DNA of 64,000 bases from Catonia carolina. Taxonomy: Eukaryota > Arthropoda > Insecta > Hemiptera > Achilidae. This document shows positions 39,123 to 54,034 of this stretch, piece after piece. The notes beneath the pieces are model-generated. The model was not told the DNA's origin. It saw nothing but the letters and a program-made list of their open reading frames with translations, and did no database searches. The stretch spans positions 235,429,038-235,493,037 of the forward strand of contig JAQMRL010000001.1 in NCBI GenBank assembly GCA_035578175.1, read 5' to 3'. The position numbers and the translations under genes were made by a program. Every line of letters starts with the position of its first letter. The first letter of the stretch is position 1.

Positions 39123-40986
39123 ATCCAATCAGGGAGTTTATATTACTGTACTACGTCACACCGATGTCAACCAATGACAAAGTGTCTTGAGTGTTACGTC
39201 ATTCGTCAGGATATGCTGCTTTCTGATTGGTCCATACTGATTCTAGGCGTCACGTCGACTGTGATTGTAATAATAAGTCCACACCCAATGTCAACTTCTA
39301 GCTGTTAACGGTAGGGCAGAACATATAAAGGTACCTTTTAATGAGATTTATAGTTTCTAGGTAAATATCACTTACGAAATATGTAGTACCCCTTTGCAGA
39401 AATGTTTCGAGTTCTTAAGGAAATTAAAAATTGGTTTCTGTTGCTGGTAAGTGTTCACACAGTTTTTAAAAAAATCACAAGTGTTCATTCGATACAGACA
39501 CAAAGAAAAAAAACAAAAGAGAGTTATCTATTTTTCCTAGTTGTTCGATTTTTTTAACCTAATTTTTGACCAGTAATGTATCATATATTTAAGGGAATGA
39601 CTTTATACAACTGTAAATAAATATTACGATACGTAGAAGGCAACTGAAAAATCTAATTAAAAATATCTTGAGACGAAACAAAGTCAATATCCTACCGGGT
39701 AAGAAAATATATCTCAATAATCCGTTTGATAACAAGAAAACTATTTTGATCTACCAACGAGCATTAGTCGAAAAATAATAATCAACGGACTGACAAAATG
39801 ATGATATAATGGCCGATGTAATTTCGAAAAAAGTTTTCTCGCTATACTCTTATTTCATTAGTTCCTGTATTTTAAGATGGATGAAATTTATTGTGGCCAA
39901 AATAAAAAGGTAAAGTGTTAAACATTTTTTGGACGTAATTTGCTAGTTCCTGACTGTAAATATGTACTCATTTTGATGACAGGGTCAGCCAATTATAGGA
40001 CCAATGCACGTAAGAACAGAAGAGGTAAAGGTATAAATGACACTAGTCAGAGTTATCTCATCTGAGATTCATGAATTTCATTTTACAATCAGTATCTGTT
40101 GATAATGAAATACAGGTGTTGTCATTCGGAGAGTCGAAAGTACATGATTTTCCGAAGGACTGGCATTCTGATAAGTATGATTATAAATGCTGTGAGAAGA
40201 CAATGTAAACACATTCAACTCATCTCACTCAGAAAAGATTATAGAGGTTGAAACCACCTTGTCCGCTGTTTAACTAAAAAACAACTTTCATTGCACAACA
40301 ATTTCAACAGCCAGCATTTTAGTTTACTGACAAATTGGATTGAAAATAAGTAATTTTATTAGCCTACTTAGCTTAAGGGAACGCATGAATTGTTCAGTTT
40401 CGGGACGTTAAAATGTCGCTTCTGATAAAGCCGATAAAATTGTAATATTCGAACAAGCTGCCTACATAAACACTGATTAAAGGTTTAAAACTCTATAAAA
40501 TCACACAGCTATCGGGATCGTAATTTTTCTGCTTATACTTTCGCTACGACAATTAAGCGAATGCTGTCGCCGAATTATTTTGTATTTATCTTATCAGTAC
40601 GAATCAGGTATTAAAGGTTATAGTTTTACACTGCCTGTGTAGAAGATATAAATACTTCTTATAAATTTCCCGTTAACTAACAGATCCTAAATCAACGAAA
40701 AATTGACTTCACAAGACGTTACTTGACAAATCATTTTTGACCTAAGCTATTATTGTGTTTAACAGAAACAAAAATAGCCTATATGTATCAAAATATAACT
40801 GGTATTCAGCAAACGATCTATTAGGGTTGCGTGAGTAAGTCGGGCCAAGTTGAGCGTGATGCGCATGTGACGTCAACGGCTCAAGTAATAATTGCCCAAT
40901 CAGAGCCTCGTATTTTCGGCCAATGGGAAGGCCACGTTTTAACCAATCAGATGTATTCTTTTGCGCCATTTTGATTGGTTAATATT
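39123..40986 (+). repeat. Monomer B11
   Basis: B copy, 1864 bp, with the A-like GGTAAAGG near 40025 shared with B10. Confidence 0.95.
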
Positions 40987-42850
40987 GCCCAATCAGAGAG
41001 TTTAAATTACTGTAATACGTCACACTGATGTCAACCAATGACAATGTGTCTTGAGCGTTACGTCATTCGTCAGGATATGCTGCTTTCTGATTGGTCCGTA
41101 CTGATTCTGGGCGTCACGTCGAGTGTGATTGTAATATAAAATCCACACCCAATGTCAACTTCTAGCTGTTAACAGTAGGGCAGAACATATTATGAAGGTA
41201 CCTTTTAATGAGATTTATAGTTTCTAGGTAAATATCGCTTATGAATTACGTATTACCCCATTGTAGAGATCTTTCAAGTTTTTAAGGAAATTAAAAATTG
41301 TTTTCTGTTGCTGGTAAATGTTAACACGGTTTTTAAAAAAATCACGCTTGTTCATTCGATACCGACACAAAGAAAAAAAACAAAAGAGAGTTATCTATTT
41401 TTCCTAGTTGTTCGATTTTTGTAACCTAATTTCTGGCCAGTAATGTATCATATTTTTAAGGGAATGACTCATTACAACTGTAAATAAATAATACGATACG
41501 TAGAAGGCAACTGAAAAATTTAATTCATTATCTTGAGACGAAACAAAGTCAATATCCTACCGGGTAAGAAAATATACCTCATTAATCCGTTTGATAACAA
41601 GAAAACTATTTTGCTCTACCAACGAGCATTAGTCGAAAAATAATAATCAACGGCCTGACAAAATGATGATGTAATGGCCGATGTAATTTCGAAAAAAGTT
41701 TTCTGGCTATACTCTTATTTCATTAGTTCCTGTATTTTAAGAAGGATGAAATTTATTGTGGCCATAATGAAAAGGTAAAGTGTTAAACATTTTTGCACGT
41801 AATTTGTTAGTTCCTGACTCTAAATATGTATTCATTTTAATGACAGGGTCAGCCAATTATATGACTAAAGCTCGTAAGAACAGAAGAGGTAAAGGTATAA
41901 ATGACACTAGTCAGGGTTACCTCATCTGAGATTCATGAATTTCATTTTACAATTAGTATCTGTTGATAATGAAATACAGGTGGTGTCATTCGGAGAGTCG
42001 AAAGTACATGATTTTCCGAAGGACTGGCATTCTGATAAGTATAATTATAAATGCTGTGAGAAGACCATGTAAACACATTCAACTCATCTCACTCAGAAAA
42101 GATTATAGAGGTTGAAACCACCTTGTCCGCTGTTTACCTAAAAAACAACTTTCATTGCACACCAATTTCAACAGCCAGGATTTTAGTTTACTGACAAATT
42201 GGGTTGAAAATAAGTAATTTTATTAGCGTACCTTGCTTAAGAGAACGCATGAATTGTTCGTTTTCGGAACGTTAAAATGTCGCGACTGATAATTCTTATA
42301 AAATTGTAATATTCGAACAAGCTGCCTACATAAACACTGATTACAGGCCTAAAACTCTATAAAATCACACAGCTATCGGGATCGTAATTATTCTGCTTAT
42401 ACTTTCGCTACGACAAATAAGCGAATGCTGTCGCCGAATTATTTTGTATTTATCTCATCTGTACGAATCAGGTGTTAAAGGTTATAGTTTTACACTGCCT
42501 GTGTAGAAGATATAAATACTTCTTATAAATTTCCCGTTAACTAACAGATCCTAAATCAACGAAAAATTGACTTCACAAGACGTTACTTGACAAATCATTT
42601 TTGACCTAAGCTATTATTGTGTTTAACAGAAACAAAAATAGCCTATATGTATCAAAACATAACTGGTATTCAACAAACGAACTATTAGGGTTGCTTGAGT
42701 CAGTCGGACCAAGTTGAGTGTGATGCGCATGTGACGTCAACGGCTCAGGTAATAATTGCCCAATCAGAGTCTCGTATTTTCGGCCAATAAGAAAGCCCAG
42801 TTTTAACCAATCAGATGTTGTCTTTTGCGTCGTTTTGATTGGTTAATATT
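40987..42850 (+). repeat. Monomer A12
   Basis: A copy, 1864 bp, TTA present. One private change noticed: ACGGCCTGAC near 41654. Confidence 0.95.
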
Positions 42851-44714
42851 ATCCAATCAGGGAGTTTATATTACTGTACTACGTCACACCGATGTCAACC
42901 AATGACAAAGTGTCTTGAGTGTTACGTCATTCGTCAGGATATGCTGCTTTCTGATTGGTCCATACTGATTCTAGGCGTCACGTCGACTGTGATTGTAATA
43001 ATAAGTCCACACCCAATGTCAACTTCTAGCTGTTAACGGTAGGGCAGAACATATAAAGGTACCTTTTAATGAGATTTATAGTTTCTAGGTAAATATCACT
43101 TACGAAATATGTAGTACCCCTTTGCAGAAATGTTTCGAGTTCTTAAGGAAATTAAAAATTGGTTTCTGTTGCTGGTAAGTGTTCACACAGTTTTTAAAAA
43201 AATCACAAGTGTTCATTCGATACAGACACAAAGAAAAAAAACAAAAGAGAGTTATCTATTTTTCCTAGTTGTTCGATTTTTTTAACCTAATTTTTGACCA
43301 GTAATGTATCATATATTTAAGGGAATGACTTTATACAACTGTAAATAAATATTACGATACGTAGAAGGCAACTGAAAAATCTAATTAAAAATATCTTGAG
43401 ACGAAACAAAGTCAATATCCTACCGGGTAAGAAAATATATCTCAATAATCCGTTTGATAACAAGAAAACTATTTTGATCTACCAACGAGCATTAGTCGAA
43501 AAATAATAATCAACGGACTGACAAAATGATGATATAATGGCCGATGTAATTTCGAAAAAAGTTTTCTCGCTATACTCTTATTTCATTAGTTCCTGTATTT
43601 TAAGATGGATGAAATTTATTGTGGCCAAAATAAAAAGGTAAAGTGTTAAACATTTTTTGGACGTAATTTGCTAGTTCCTGACTGTAAATATGTACTCATT
43701 TTGATGACAGGGTCAGCCAATTATAGGACCAATGCACGTAAGAACAGAAGAGGTAGAGGTATAAATGACACTAGTCAGAGTTATCTCATCTGAGATTCAT
43801 GAATTTCATTTTACAATCAGTATCTGTTGATAATGAAATACAGGTGTTGTCATTCGGAGAGTCGAAAGTACATGATTTTCCGAAGGACTGGCATTCTGAT
43901 AAGTATGATTATAAATGCTGTGAGAAGACAATGTAAACACATTCAACTCATCTCACTCAGAAAAGATTATAGAGGTTGAAACCACCTTGTCCGCTGTTTA
44001 ACTAAAAAACAACTTTCATTGCACAACAATTTCAACAGCCAGCATTTTAGTTTACTGACAAATTGGATTGAAAATAAGTAATTTTATTAGCCTACTTAGC
44101 TTAAGGGAACGCATGAATTGTTCAGTTTCGGGACGTTAAAATGTCGCTTCTGATAAAGCCGATAAAATTGTAATATTCGAACAAGCTGCCTACATAAACA
44201 CTGATTAAAGGTTTAAAACTCTATAAAATCACACAGCTATCGGGATCGTAATTTTTCTGCTTATACTTTCGCTACGACAATTAAGCGAATGCTGTCGCCG
44301 AATTATTTTGTATTTATCTTATCAGTACGAATCAGGTATTAAAGGTTATAGTTTTACACTGCCTGTGTAGAAGATATAAATACTTCTTATAAATTTCCCG
44401 TTAACTAACAGATCCTAAATCAACGAAAAATTGACTTCACAAGACGTTACTTGACAAATCATTTTTGACCTAAGCTATTATTGTGTTTAACAGAAACAAA
44501 AATAGCCTATATGTATCAAAATATAACTGGTATTCAGCAAACGATCTATTAGGGTTGCGTGGGTAAGTCGGGCCAAGTTGAGCGTGATGCGCATGTGACG
44601 TCAACGGCTCAAGTAATAATTGCCCAATCAGAGCCTCGTATTTTCGGCCAATGGGAAGGCCACGTTTTAACCAATCAGATGTATTCTTTTGCGCCATTTT
44701 GATTGGTTAATATT
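42851..44714 (+). repeat. Monomer B12
   Basis: B copy, 1864 bp. GCGTGGGTAAG near 44561 is shared only with B17; other B copies read GCGTGAGTAAG. Confidence 0.95.
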
Positions 44715-46578
44715 GCCCAATCAGAGAGTTTAAATTACTGTAATACGTCACACTGATGTCAACCAATGACAATGTGTCTTGAGCGTTACGTCATTCGTCA
44801 GGATATGCTGCTTTCTGATTGGTCCGTACTGATTCTGGGCGTCACGTCGAGTGTGATTGTAATATAAAATCTACACCCAATGTCAACTTCTAGCTGTTAA
44901 CAGTAGGGCAGAACATATTATGAAGGTACCTTTTAATGAGATTTATAGTTTCTAGGTAAATATCGCTTATGAATTACGTATTACCCCATTGTAGAGATCT
45001 TTCAAGTTTTTAAGGAAATTAAAAATTGTTTTCTGTTGCTGGTAAATGTTAACACGGTTTTTAAAAAAATCACGCTTGTTCATTCGATACCGACACAAAG
45101 AAAAAAAACAAAAGAGAGTTATCTATTTTTCCTAGTTGTTCGATTTTTGTAACCTAATTTCTGGCCAGTAATTTATCATATTTTTAAGGGAATGACTCAT
45201 TACAACTGTAAATAAATAATACGATACGTAGAAGGCAACTGAAAAATTTAATTCATTATCTTGAGACGAAACAAAGTCAATATCCTACCGGGTAAGAAAA
45301 TATACCTCATTAATCCGTTTGATAACAAGAAAACTATTTTGCTCTACCAACGAGCATTAGTCGAAAAATAATAATCAACGGTCTGACAAAATGATGATGT
45401 AATGGCCGATGTAATTTCGAAAAAAGTTTTCTGGCTATACTCTTATTTCATTAGTTCCTGTATTTTAAGAAGGATGAAATTTATTGTGGCCATAATGAAA
45501 AGGTAAAGTGTTAAACATTTTTGCACGTAATTTGTTAGTTCCTGACTCTAAATATGTATTCATTTTAATGACAGGGTCAGCCAATTATATGACTAAAGCT
45601 CGTAAGAACAGAAGAGGTAAAGGTATAAATGACACTAGTCAGGGTTACCTCATCTGAGATTCATGAATTTCATTTTACAATTAGTATCTGTTGATAATGA
45701 AATACAGGTGGTGTCATTCGGAGAGTCGAAAGTACATGATTTTCCGAAGGACTGGCATTCTGATAAGTATAATTATAAATGCTGTGAGAAGACCATGTAA
45801 ACACATTCAACTCATCTCACTCAGAAAAGATTATAGAGGTTGAAACCACCTTGTCCGCTGTTTACCTAAAAAACAACTTTCATTGCACACCAATTTCAAC
45901 AGCCAGGATTTTAGTTTACTGACAAATTGGGTTGAAAATAAGTAATTTTATTAGCGTACCTTGCTTAAGAGAACGCATGAATTGTTCGTTTTCGGAACGT
46001 TAAAATGTCGCGACTGATAATTCTTATAAAATTGTAATATTCGAACAAGCTGCCTACATAAACACTGATTACAGGCCTAAAACTCTATAAAATCACACAG
46101 CTATCGGGATCGTAATTATTCTGCTTATACTTTCGCTACGACAAATAAGCGAATGCTGTCGCCGAATTATTTTGTATTTATCTCATCTGTACGAATCAGG
46201 TGTTAAAGGTTATAGTTTTACACTGCCTGTGTAGAAGATATAAATACTTCTTATAAATTTCCCGTTAACTAACAGATCCTAAATCAACGAAAAATTGACT
46301 TCACAAGACGTTACTTGACAAATCATTTTTGACCTAAGCTATTATTGTGTTTAACAGAAACAAAAATAGCCTATATGTATCAAAACATAACTGGTATTCA
46401 ACAAACGAACTATTAGGGTTGCTTGAGTCAGTCGGACCAAGTTGAGTGTGATGCGCATGTGACGTCAACGGCTCAGGTAATAATTGCCCAATCAGAGTCT
46501 CGTATTTTCGGCCAATAAGAAAGCCCAGTTTTAACCAATCAGATGTTGTCTTTTGCGTCGTTTTGATTGGTTAATATT
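44715..46578 (+). repeat. Monomer A13
   Basis: A copy, 1864 bp, TTA present. Private AATCTACACC near 44871 and GTAATTTATC near 45173. Confidence 0.95.
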
Positions 46579-48442
46579 ATCCAATCAGGGAGTTTATATT
46601 ACTGTACTACGTCACACCGATGTCAACCAATGACAAAGTGTCTTGAGTGTTACGTCATTCGTCAGGATATGCTGCTTTCTGATTGGTCCATACTGATTCT
46701 AGGCGTCACGTCGACTGTGATTGTAATAATAAGTCCACACCCAATGTCAACTTCTAGCTGTTAACGGTAGGGCAGAACATATAAAGGTACCTTTTAATGA
46801 GATTTATAGTTTCTAGGTAAATATCACTTACGAAATATGTAGTACCCCTTTGCAGAAATGTTTCGAGTTCTTAAGGAAATTAAAAATTGGTTTCTGTTGC
46901 TGGTAAGTGTTCACACAGTTTTTAAAAAAATCACAAGTGTTCATTCGATACAGACACAAAGAAAAAAAACAAAAGAGAGTTATCTATTTTTCCTAGTTGT
47001 TCGATTTTTTTAACCTAATTTTTGACCAGTAATGTATCATATATTTAAGGGAATGACTTTATACAACTGTAAATAAATATTACGATACGTAGAAGGCAAC
47101 TGAAAAATCTAATTAAAAATATCTTGAGACGAAACAAAGTCAATATCCTACCGGGTAAGAAAATATATCTCAATAATCCGTTTGATAACAAGAAAACTAT
47201 TTTGATCTACCAACGAGCATTAGTCGAAAAATAATAATCAACGGACTGACAAAATGATGATATAATGGCCGATGTAATTTCGAAAAAAGTTTTCTCGCTA
47301 TACTCTTATTTCATTAGTTCCTGTATTTTAAGATGGATGAAATTTATTGTGGCCAAAATAAAAAGGTAAAGTGTTAAACATTTTTTGGACGTAATTTGCT
47401 AGTTCCTGACTGTAAATATGTACTCATTTTGATGACAGGGTCAGCCAATTATAGGACCAATGCACGTAAGAACAGAAGAGGTAGAGGTATAAATGACACT
47501 AGTCAGAGTTATCTCATCTGAGATTCATGAATTTCATTTTACAATCAGTATCTGTTGATAATGAAATACAGGTGTTGTCATTCGGAGAGTCGAAAGTACA
47601 TGATTTTCCGAAGGACTGGCATTCTGATAAGTATGATTATAAATGCTGTGAGAAGACAATGTAAACACATTCAACTCATCTCACTCAGAAAAGATTATAG
47701 AGGTTGAAACCACCTTGTCCGCTGTTTAACTAAAAAACAACTTTCATTGCACAACAATTTCAACAGCCAGCATTTTAGTTTACTGACAAATTGGATTGAA
47801 AATAAGTAATTTTATTAGCCTACTTAGCTTAAGGGAACGCATGAATTGTTCAGTTTCGGGACGTTAAAATGTCGCTTCTGATAAAGCCGATAAAATTGTA
47901 ATATTCGAACAAGCTGCCTACATAAACACTGATTAAAGGTTTAAAACTCTATAAAATCACACAGCTATCGGGATCGTAATTTTTCTGCTTATACTTTCGC
48001 TACGACAATTAAGCGAATGCTGTCGCCGAATTATTTTGTATTTATCTTATCAGTACGAATCAGGTATTAAAGGTTATAGTTTTACACTGCCTGTGTAGAA
48101 GATATAAATACTTCTTATAAATTTCCCGTTAACTAACAGATCCTAAATCAACGAAAAATTGACTTCACAAGACGTTACTTGACAAATCATTTTTGACCTA
48201 AGCTATTATTGTGTTTAACAGAAACAAAAATAGCCTATATGTATCAAAATATAACTGGTATTCAGCAAACGATCTATTAGGGTTGCGTGAGTAAGTCGGG
48301 CCAAGTTGAGCGTGATGCGCATGTGACGTCAACGGCTCAAGTAATAATTGCCCAATCAGAGCCTCGTATTTTCGGCCAATGGGAAGGCCACGTTTTAACC
48401 AATCAGATGTATTCTTTTGCGCCATTTTGATTGGTTAATATT
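46579..48442 (+). repeat. Monomer B13
   Basis: B copy, 1864 bp. No private change noticed; a good consensus B sequence. Confidence 0.95.
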
Positions 48443-50306
48443 GCCCAATCAGAGAGTTTAAATTACTGTAATACGTCACACTGATGTCAACCAATGACAA
48501 TGTGTCTTGAGCGTTACGTCATTCGTCAGGATATGCTGCTTTCTGATTGGTCCGTACTGATTCTGGGCGTCACGTCGAGTGTGATTGTAATATAAAATCC
48601 ACACCCAATGTCAACTTCTAGCTGTTAACAGTAGGGCAGAACATATTATGAAGGTACCTTTTAATGAGATTTATAGTTTCTAGGTAAATATCGCTTATGA
48701 ATTACGTATTACCCCATTGTAGAGACCTTTCAAGTTTTTAAGGAAATTAAAAATTGTTTTCTGTTGCTGGTAAATGTTAACACGGTTTTTAAAAAAATCA
48801 CGCTTGGTAATTCGATACCGACACAAAGAAAAAAAACAAAAGAGAGTTATCTATTTTTCCTAGTTGTTCGATTTTTGTAACCTAATTTCTGGCCAGTAAT
48901 GTATCATATTTTTAAGGGAATGACTCATTACAACTGTAAATAAATAATACGATACGTAGAAGGCAACTGAAAAATTTAATTCATTATCTTGAGACGAAAC
49001 AAAGTCAATATCCTACCGGGTAAGAAAATATACCTCATTAATCCGTTTGATAACAAGAAAACTATTTTGCTCTACCAACGAGCATTAGTCGAAAAATAAT
49101 AATCAACGGTCTGACAAAATGATGATGTAATGGCCGATGTAATTTCGAAAAAAGTTTTCTGGCTATACTCTTATTTCATTAGTTCCTGTATTTTAAGAAG
49201 GATGAAATTTATTGTGGCCATAATGAAAAGGTAAAGTGTTAAACATTTTTGCACGTAATTTGTTAGTTCCTGACTCTAAATATGTATTCTTTTTAATGAC
49301 AGGGTCAGCCAGTTATATGACTAAAGCTCGTAAGAACAGAAGAGGTAAAGGTATAAATGACACTAGTCAGGGTTACCTCATCTGAGATTCATGAATTTCA
49401 TTTTACAATTAGTATCTGTTGATAATGAAATACAGGTGGTGTCATTCGGAGAGTCGAAAGTACATGATTTTCCGAAGGACTGGCATTCTGATAAGTATAA
49501 TTATAAATGCTGTGAGAAGACCATGTAAACACATTCAACTCATCTCACTCAGAAAAGATTATAGAGGTTGAAACCACCTTGTCCGCTGTTTACCTAAAAA
49601 ACAACTTTCATTGCACACCAATTTCAACAGCCAGGATTTTAGTTTACTGACAAATTGGGTTGAAAATAAGTAATTTTATTAGCGTACCTTGCTTAAGAGA
49701 ACGCATGAATTGTTCGTTTTCGGAACGTTAAAATGTCGCGACTGATAATTCTTATAAAATTGTAATATTCGAACAAGCTGCCTACATAAACACTGATTAC
49801 AGGCCTAAAACTCTATAAAATCACACAGCTATCGGGATCGTAATTATTCTGCTTATACTTTCGCTACGACAAATAAGCGAATGCTGTCGCCGAATTATTT
49901 TGTATTTATCTCATCTGTACGAATCAGGTGTTAAAGGTTATAGTTTTACACTGCCTGTGTAGAAGATATAAATACTTCTTATAAATTTCCCGTTAACTAA
50001 CAGATCCTAAATCAACGAAAAATTGACTTCACAAGACGTTACTTGACAAATCATTTTTGACCTAAGCTATTATTGTGTTTAACAGAAACAAAAATAGCCT
50101 ATATGTATCAAAACATAACTGGTATTCAACAAACGAACTATTAGGGTTGCTTGAGTCAGTCGGACCAAGTTGAGTGTGATGCGCATGTGACGTCAACGGC
50201 TCAGGTAATAATTGCCCAATCAGAGTCTCGTATTTTCGGCCAATAAGAAAGCCCAGTTTTAACCAATCAGATGTTGTCTTTTGCGTCGTTTTGATTGGTT
50301 AATATT
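48443..50306 (+). repeat. Monomer A14
   Basis: A copy, 1864 bp, TTA present. Private AGACCTTTC near 48724, CTTGGTAATTCG near 48805, ATTCTTTTTAATG near 49289 and CAGCCAGTTAT near 49308. Confidence 0.95.
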
Positions 50307-52170
50307 ATCCAATCAGGGAGTTTATATTACTGTACTACGTCACACCGATGTCAACCAATGACAAAGTGTCTTGAGTGTTACGTCATTCGTCAGGATATGC
50401 TGCTTTCTGATTGGTCCATACTGATTCTAGGCGTCACGTCGACTGTGATTGTAATAATAAGTCCACACCCAATGTCAACTTCTAGCTGTTAACGGTAGGG
50501 CAGAACATATAAAGGTACCTTTTAATGAGATTTATAGTTTCTAGGTAAATATCACTTACGAAATATGTAGTACCCCTTTGCAGAAATGTTTCGAGTTCTT
50601 AAGGAAATTAAAAATTGGTTTCTGTTGCTGGTAAGTGTTCACACAGTTTTTAAAAAAATCACAAGTGTTCATTCGATACAGACACAAAGAAAAAAAACAA
50701 AAGAGAGTTATCTATTTTTCCTAGTTGTTCGATTTTTTTAACCTAATTTTTGACCAGTAATGTATCATATATTTAAGGGAATGACTTTATACAACTGTAA
50801 ATAAATATTACGATACGTAGAAGGCAACTGAAAAATCTAATTAAAAATATCTTGAGACGAAACAAAGTCAATATCCTACCGGGTAAGAAAATATATCTCA
50901 ATAATCCGTTTGATAACAAGAAAACTATTTTGATCTACCAACGAGCATTAGTCGAAAAATAATAATCAACGGACTGACAAAATGATGATATAATGGCCGA
51001 TGTAATTTCGAAAAAAGTTTTCTCGCTATACTCTTATTTCATTAGTTCCTGTATTTTAAGATGGATGAAATTTATTGTGGCCAAAATAAAAAGGTAAAGT
51101 GTTAAACATTTTTTGGACGTAATTTGCTAGTTCCTGACTGTAAATATGTACTCATTTTGATGACAGGGTCAGCCAATTATAGGACCAATGCACGTAAGAA
51201 CAGAAGAGGTAGAGGTATAAATGACACTAGTCAGAGTTATCTCATCTGAGATTCATGAATTTCATTTTACAATCAGTATCTGTTGATAATGAAATACAGG
51301 TGTTGTCATTCGGAGAGTCGAAAGTACATGATTTTCCGAAGGACTGGCATTCTGATAAGTATGATTATAAATGCTGTGAGAAGACAATGTAAACACATTC
51401 AACTCATCTCACTCAGAAAAGATTATAGAGGTTGAAACCACCTTGTCCGCTGTTTAACTAAAAAACAACTTTCATTGCACAACAATTTCAACAGCCAGCA
51501 TTTTAGTTTACTGACAAATTGGATTGAAAATAAGTAATTTTATTAGCCTACTTAGCTTAAGGGAACGCATGAATTGTTCAGTTTCGGGACGTTAAAATGT
51601 CGCTTCTGATAAAGCCGATAAAATTGTAATATTCGAACAAGCTGCCTACATAAACACTGATTAAAGGTTTAAAACTCTATAAAATCACACAGCTATCGGG
51701 ATCGTAATTTTTCTGCTTATACTTTCGCTACGACAATTAAGCGAATGCTGTCGCCGAATTATTTTGTATTTATCTTATCAGTACGAATCAGGTATTAAAG
51801 GTTATAGTTTTACACTGCCTGTGTAGAAGATATAAATACTTCTTATAAATTTCCCGTTAACTAACAGATCCTAAATCAACGAAAAATTGACTTCACAAGA
51901 CGTTACTTGACAAATCATTTTTGACCTAAGCTATTATTGTGTTTAACAGAAACAAAAATAGCCTATATGTATCAAAATATAACTGGTATTCAGCAAACGA
52001 TCTATTAGGGTTGCGTGAGTAAGTCGGGCCAAGTTGAGCGTGATGCGCATGTGACGTCAACGGCTCAAGTAATAATTGCCCAATCAGAGCCTCGTATTTT
52101 CGGCCAATGGGAAGGCCACGTTTTAACCAATCAGATGTATTCTTTTGCGCCATTTTGATTGGTTAATATT
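50307..52170 (+). repeat. Monomer B14
   Basis: B copy, 1864 bp, consensus throughout as far as I could compare. Confidence 0.95.
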
Positions 52171-54034
52171 GCCCAATCAGAGAGTTTAAATTACTGTAAT
52201 ACGTCACACTGATGTCAACCAATGACAATGTGTCTTGAGCGTTACGTCATTCGTCAGGATATGCTGCTTTCTGATTGGTCCGTACTGATTCTGGGCGTCA
52301 CGTCGAGTGTGATTGTAATATAAAATCCACACCCAATGTCAACTTCTAGCTGTTAACAGTAGGGCAGAACATATTATGAAGGTACCTTTTAATGAGATTT
52401 ATAGTTTCTAGGTAAATATCGCTTATGAATTACGTATTACCCCATTGTAGAGATCTTTCAAGTTTTTAAGGAAATTAAAAATTGTTTTCTGTTGCTGGTA
52501 AATGTTAACACGGTTTTTAAAAAAATCACGCTTGTTCATTCGATACCGACACAAAGAAAAAAAACAAAAGAGAGTTATCTATTTTTCCTAGTTGTTCGAT
52601 TTTTGTAACCTAATTTCTGGCCAGTAATGTATCATATTTTTAAGGGAATGACTCATTACAACTGTAAATAAATAATACGATACGTAGAAGGCAACTGAAA
52701 AATTTAATTCATTATCTTGAGACGAAACAAAGTCAATATCCTACCGGGTAAGAAAATATACCTCATTAATCCGTTTGATAACAAGAAAACTATTTTGCTC
52801 TACCAACGAGCATTAGTCGAAAAATAATAATCAACGGTCTGACAAAATGATGATGTAATGGCCGATGTAATTTCGAAAAAAGTTTTCTGGCTATACTCTT
52901 ATTTCATTAGTTCCTGTATTTTAAGAAGGATGAAATTTATTGTGGCCATAATGAAAAGGTAAAGTGTTAAACATTTTTGCACGTAATTTGTTAGTTCCTG
53001 ACTCTAAATATGTATTCATTTTAATGACAGGGTCAGCCAATTATATGACTAAAGCTCGTAAGAACAGAAGAGGTAAAGGTATAAATGACACTAGTCAGGG
53101 TTACCTCATCTGAGATTCATGAATTTCATTTTACAATTAGTATCTGTTGATAATGAAATACAGGTGGTGTCATTCGGAGAGTCGAAAGTACATGATTTTC
53201 CGAAGGACTGGCATTCTGATAAGTATAATTATAAATGCTGTGAGAAGACCATGTAAACACATTCAACTCATCTCACTCAGAAAAGATTATAGAGGTTGAA
53301 ACCACCTTGTCCGCTGTTTACCTAAAAAACAACTTTCATTGCACACCAATTTCAACAGCCAGGATTTTAGTTTACTGACAAATTGGGTTGAAAATAAGTA
53401 ATTTTATTAGCGTACCTTGCTTAAGAGAACGCATGAATTGTTCGTTTTCGGAACGTTAAAATGTCGCGACTGATAATTCTTATAAAATTGTAATATTCGA
53501 ACAAGCTGCCTACATAAACACTGATTACAGGCCTAAAACTCTATAAAATCACACAGCTATCGGGATCGTAATTATTCTGCTTATACTTTCGCTACGACAA
53601 ATAAGCGAATGCTGTCGCCGAATTATTTTGTATTTATCTCATCTGTACGAATCAGGTGTTAAAGGTTATAGTTTTACACTGCCTGTGTAGAAGATATAAA
53701 TACTTCTTATAAATTTCCCGTTAACTAACAGATCCTAAATCAACGAAAAATTGACTTCACAAGACGTTACTTGACAAATCATTTTTGACCTAAGCTATTA
53801 TTGTGTTTAACAGAAACAAAAATAGCCTATATGTATCAAAACATAACTGGTATTCAACAAACGAACTATTAGGGTTGCTTGAGTCAGTCGGACCAAGTTG
53901 AGTGTGATGCGCATGTGACGTCAACGGCTCAGGTAATAATTGCCCAATCAGAGTCTCGTATTTTCGGCCAATAAGAAAGCCCAGTTTTAACCAATCAGAT
54001 GTTGTCTTTTGCGTCGTTTTGATTGGTTAATATT
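52171..54034 (+). repeat. Monomer A15
   Basis: A copy, 1864 bp, TTA present, no private change noticed; a good consensus for the TTA form of A. Confidence 0.95.
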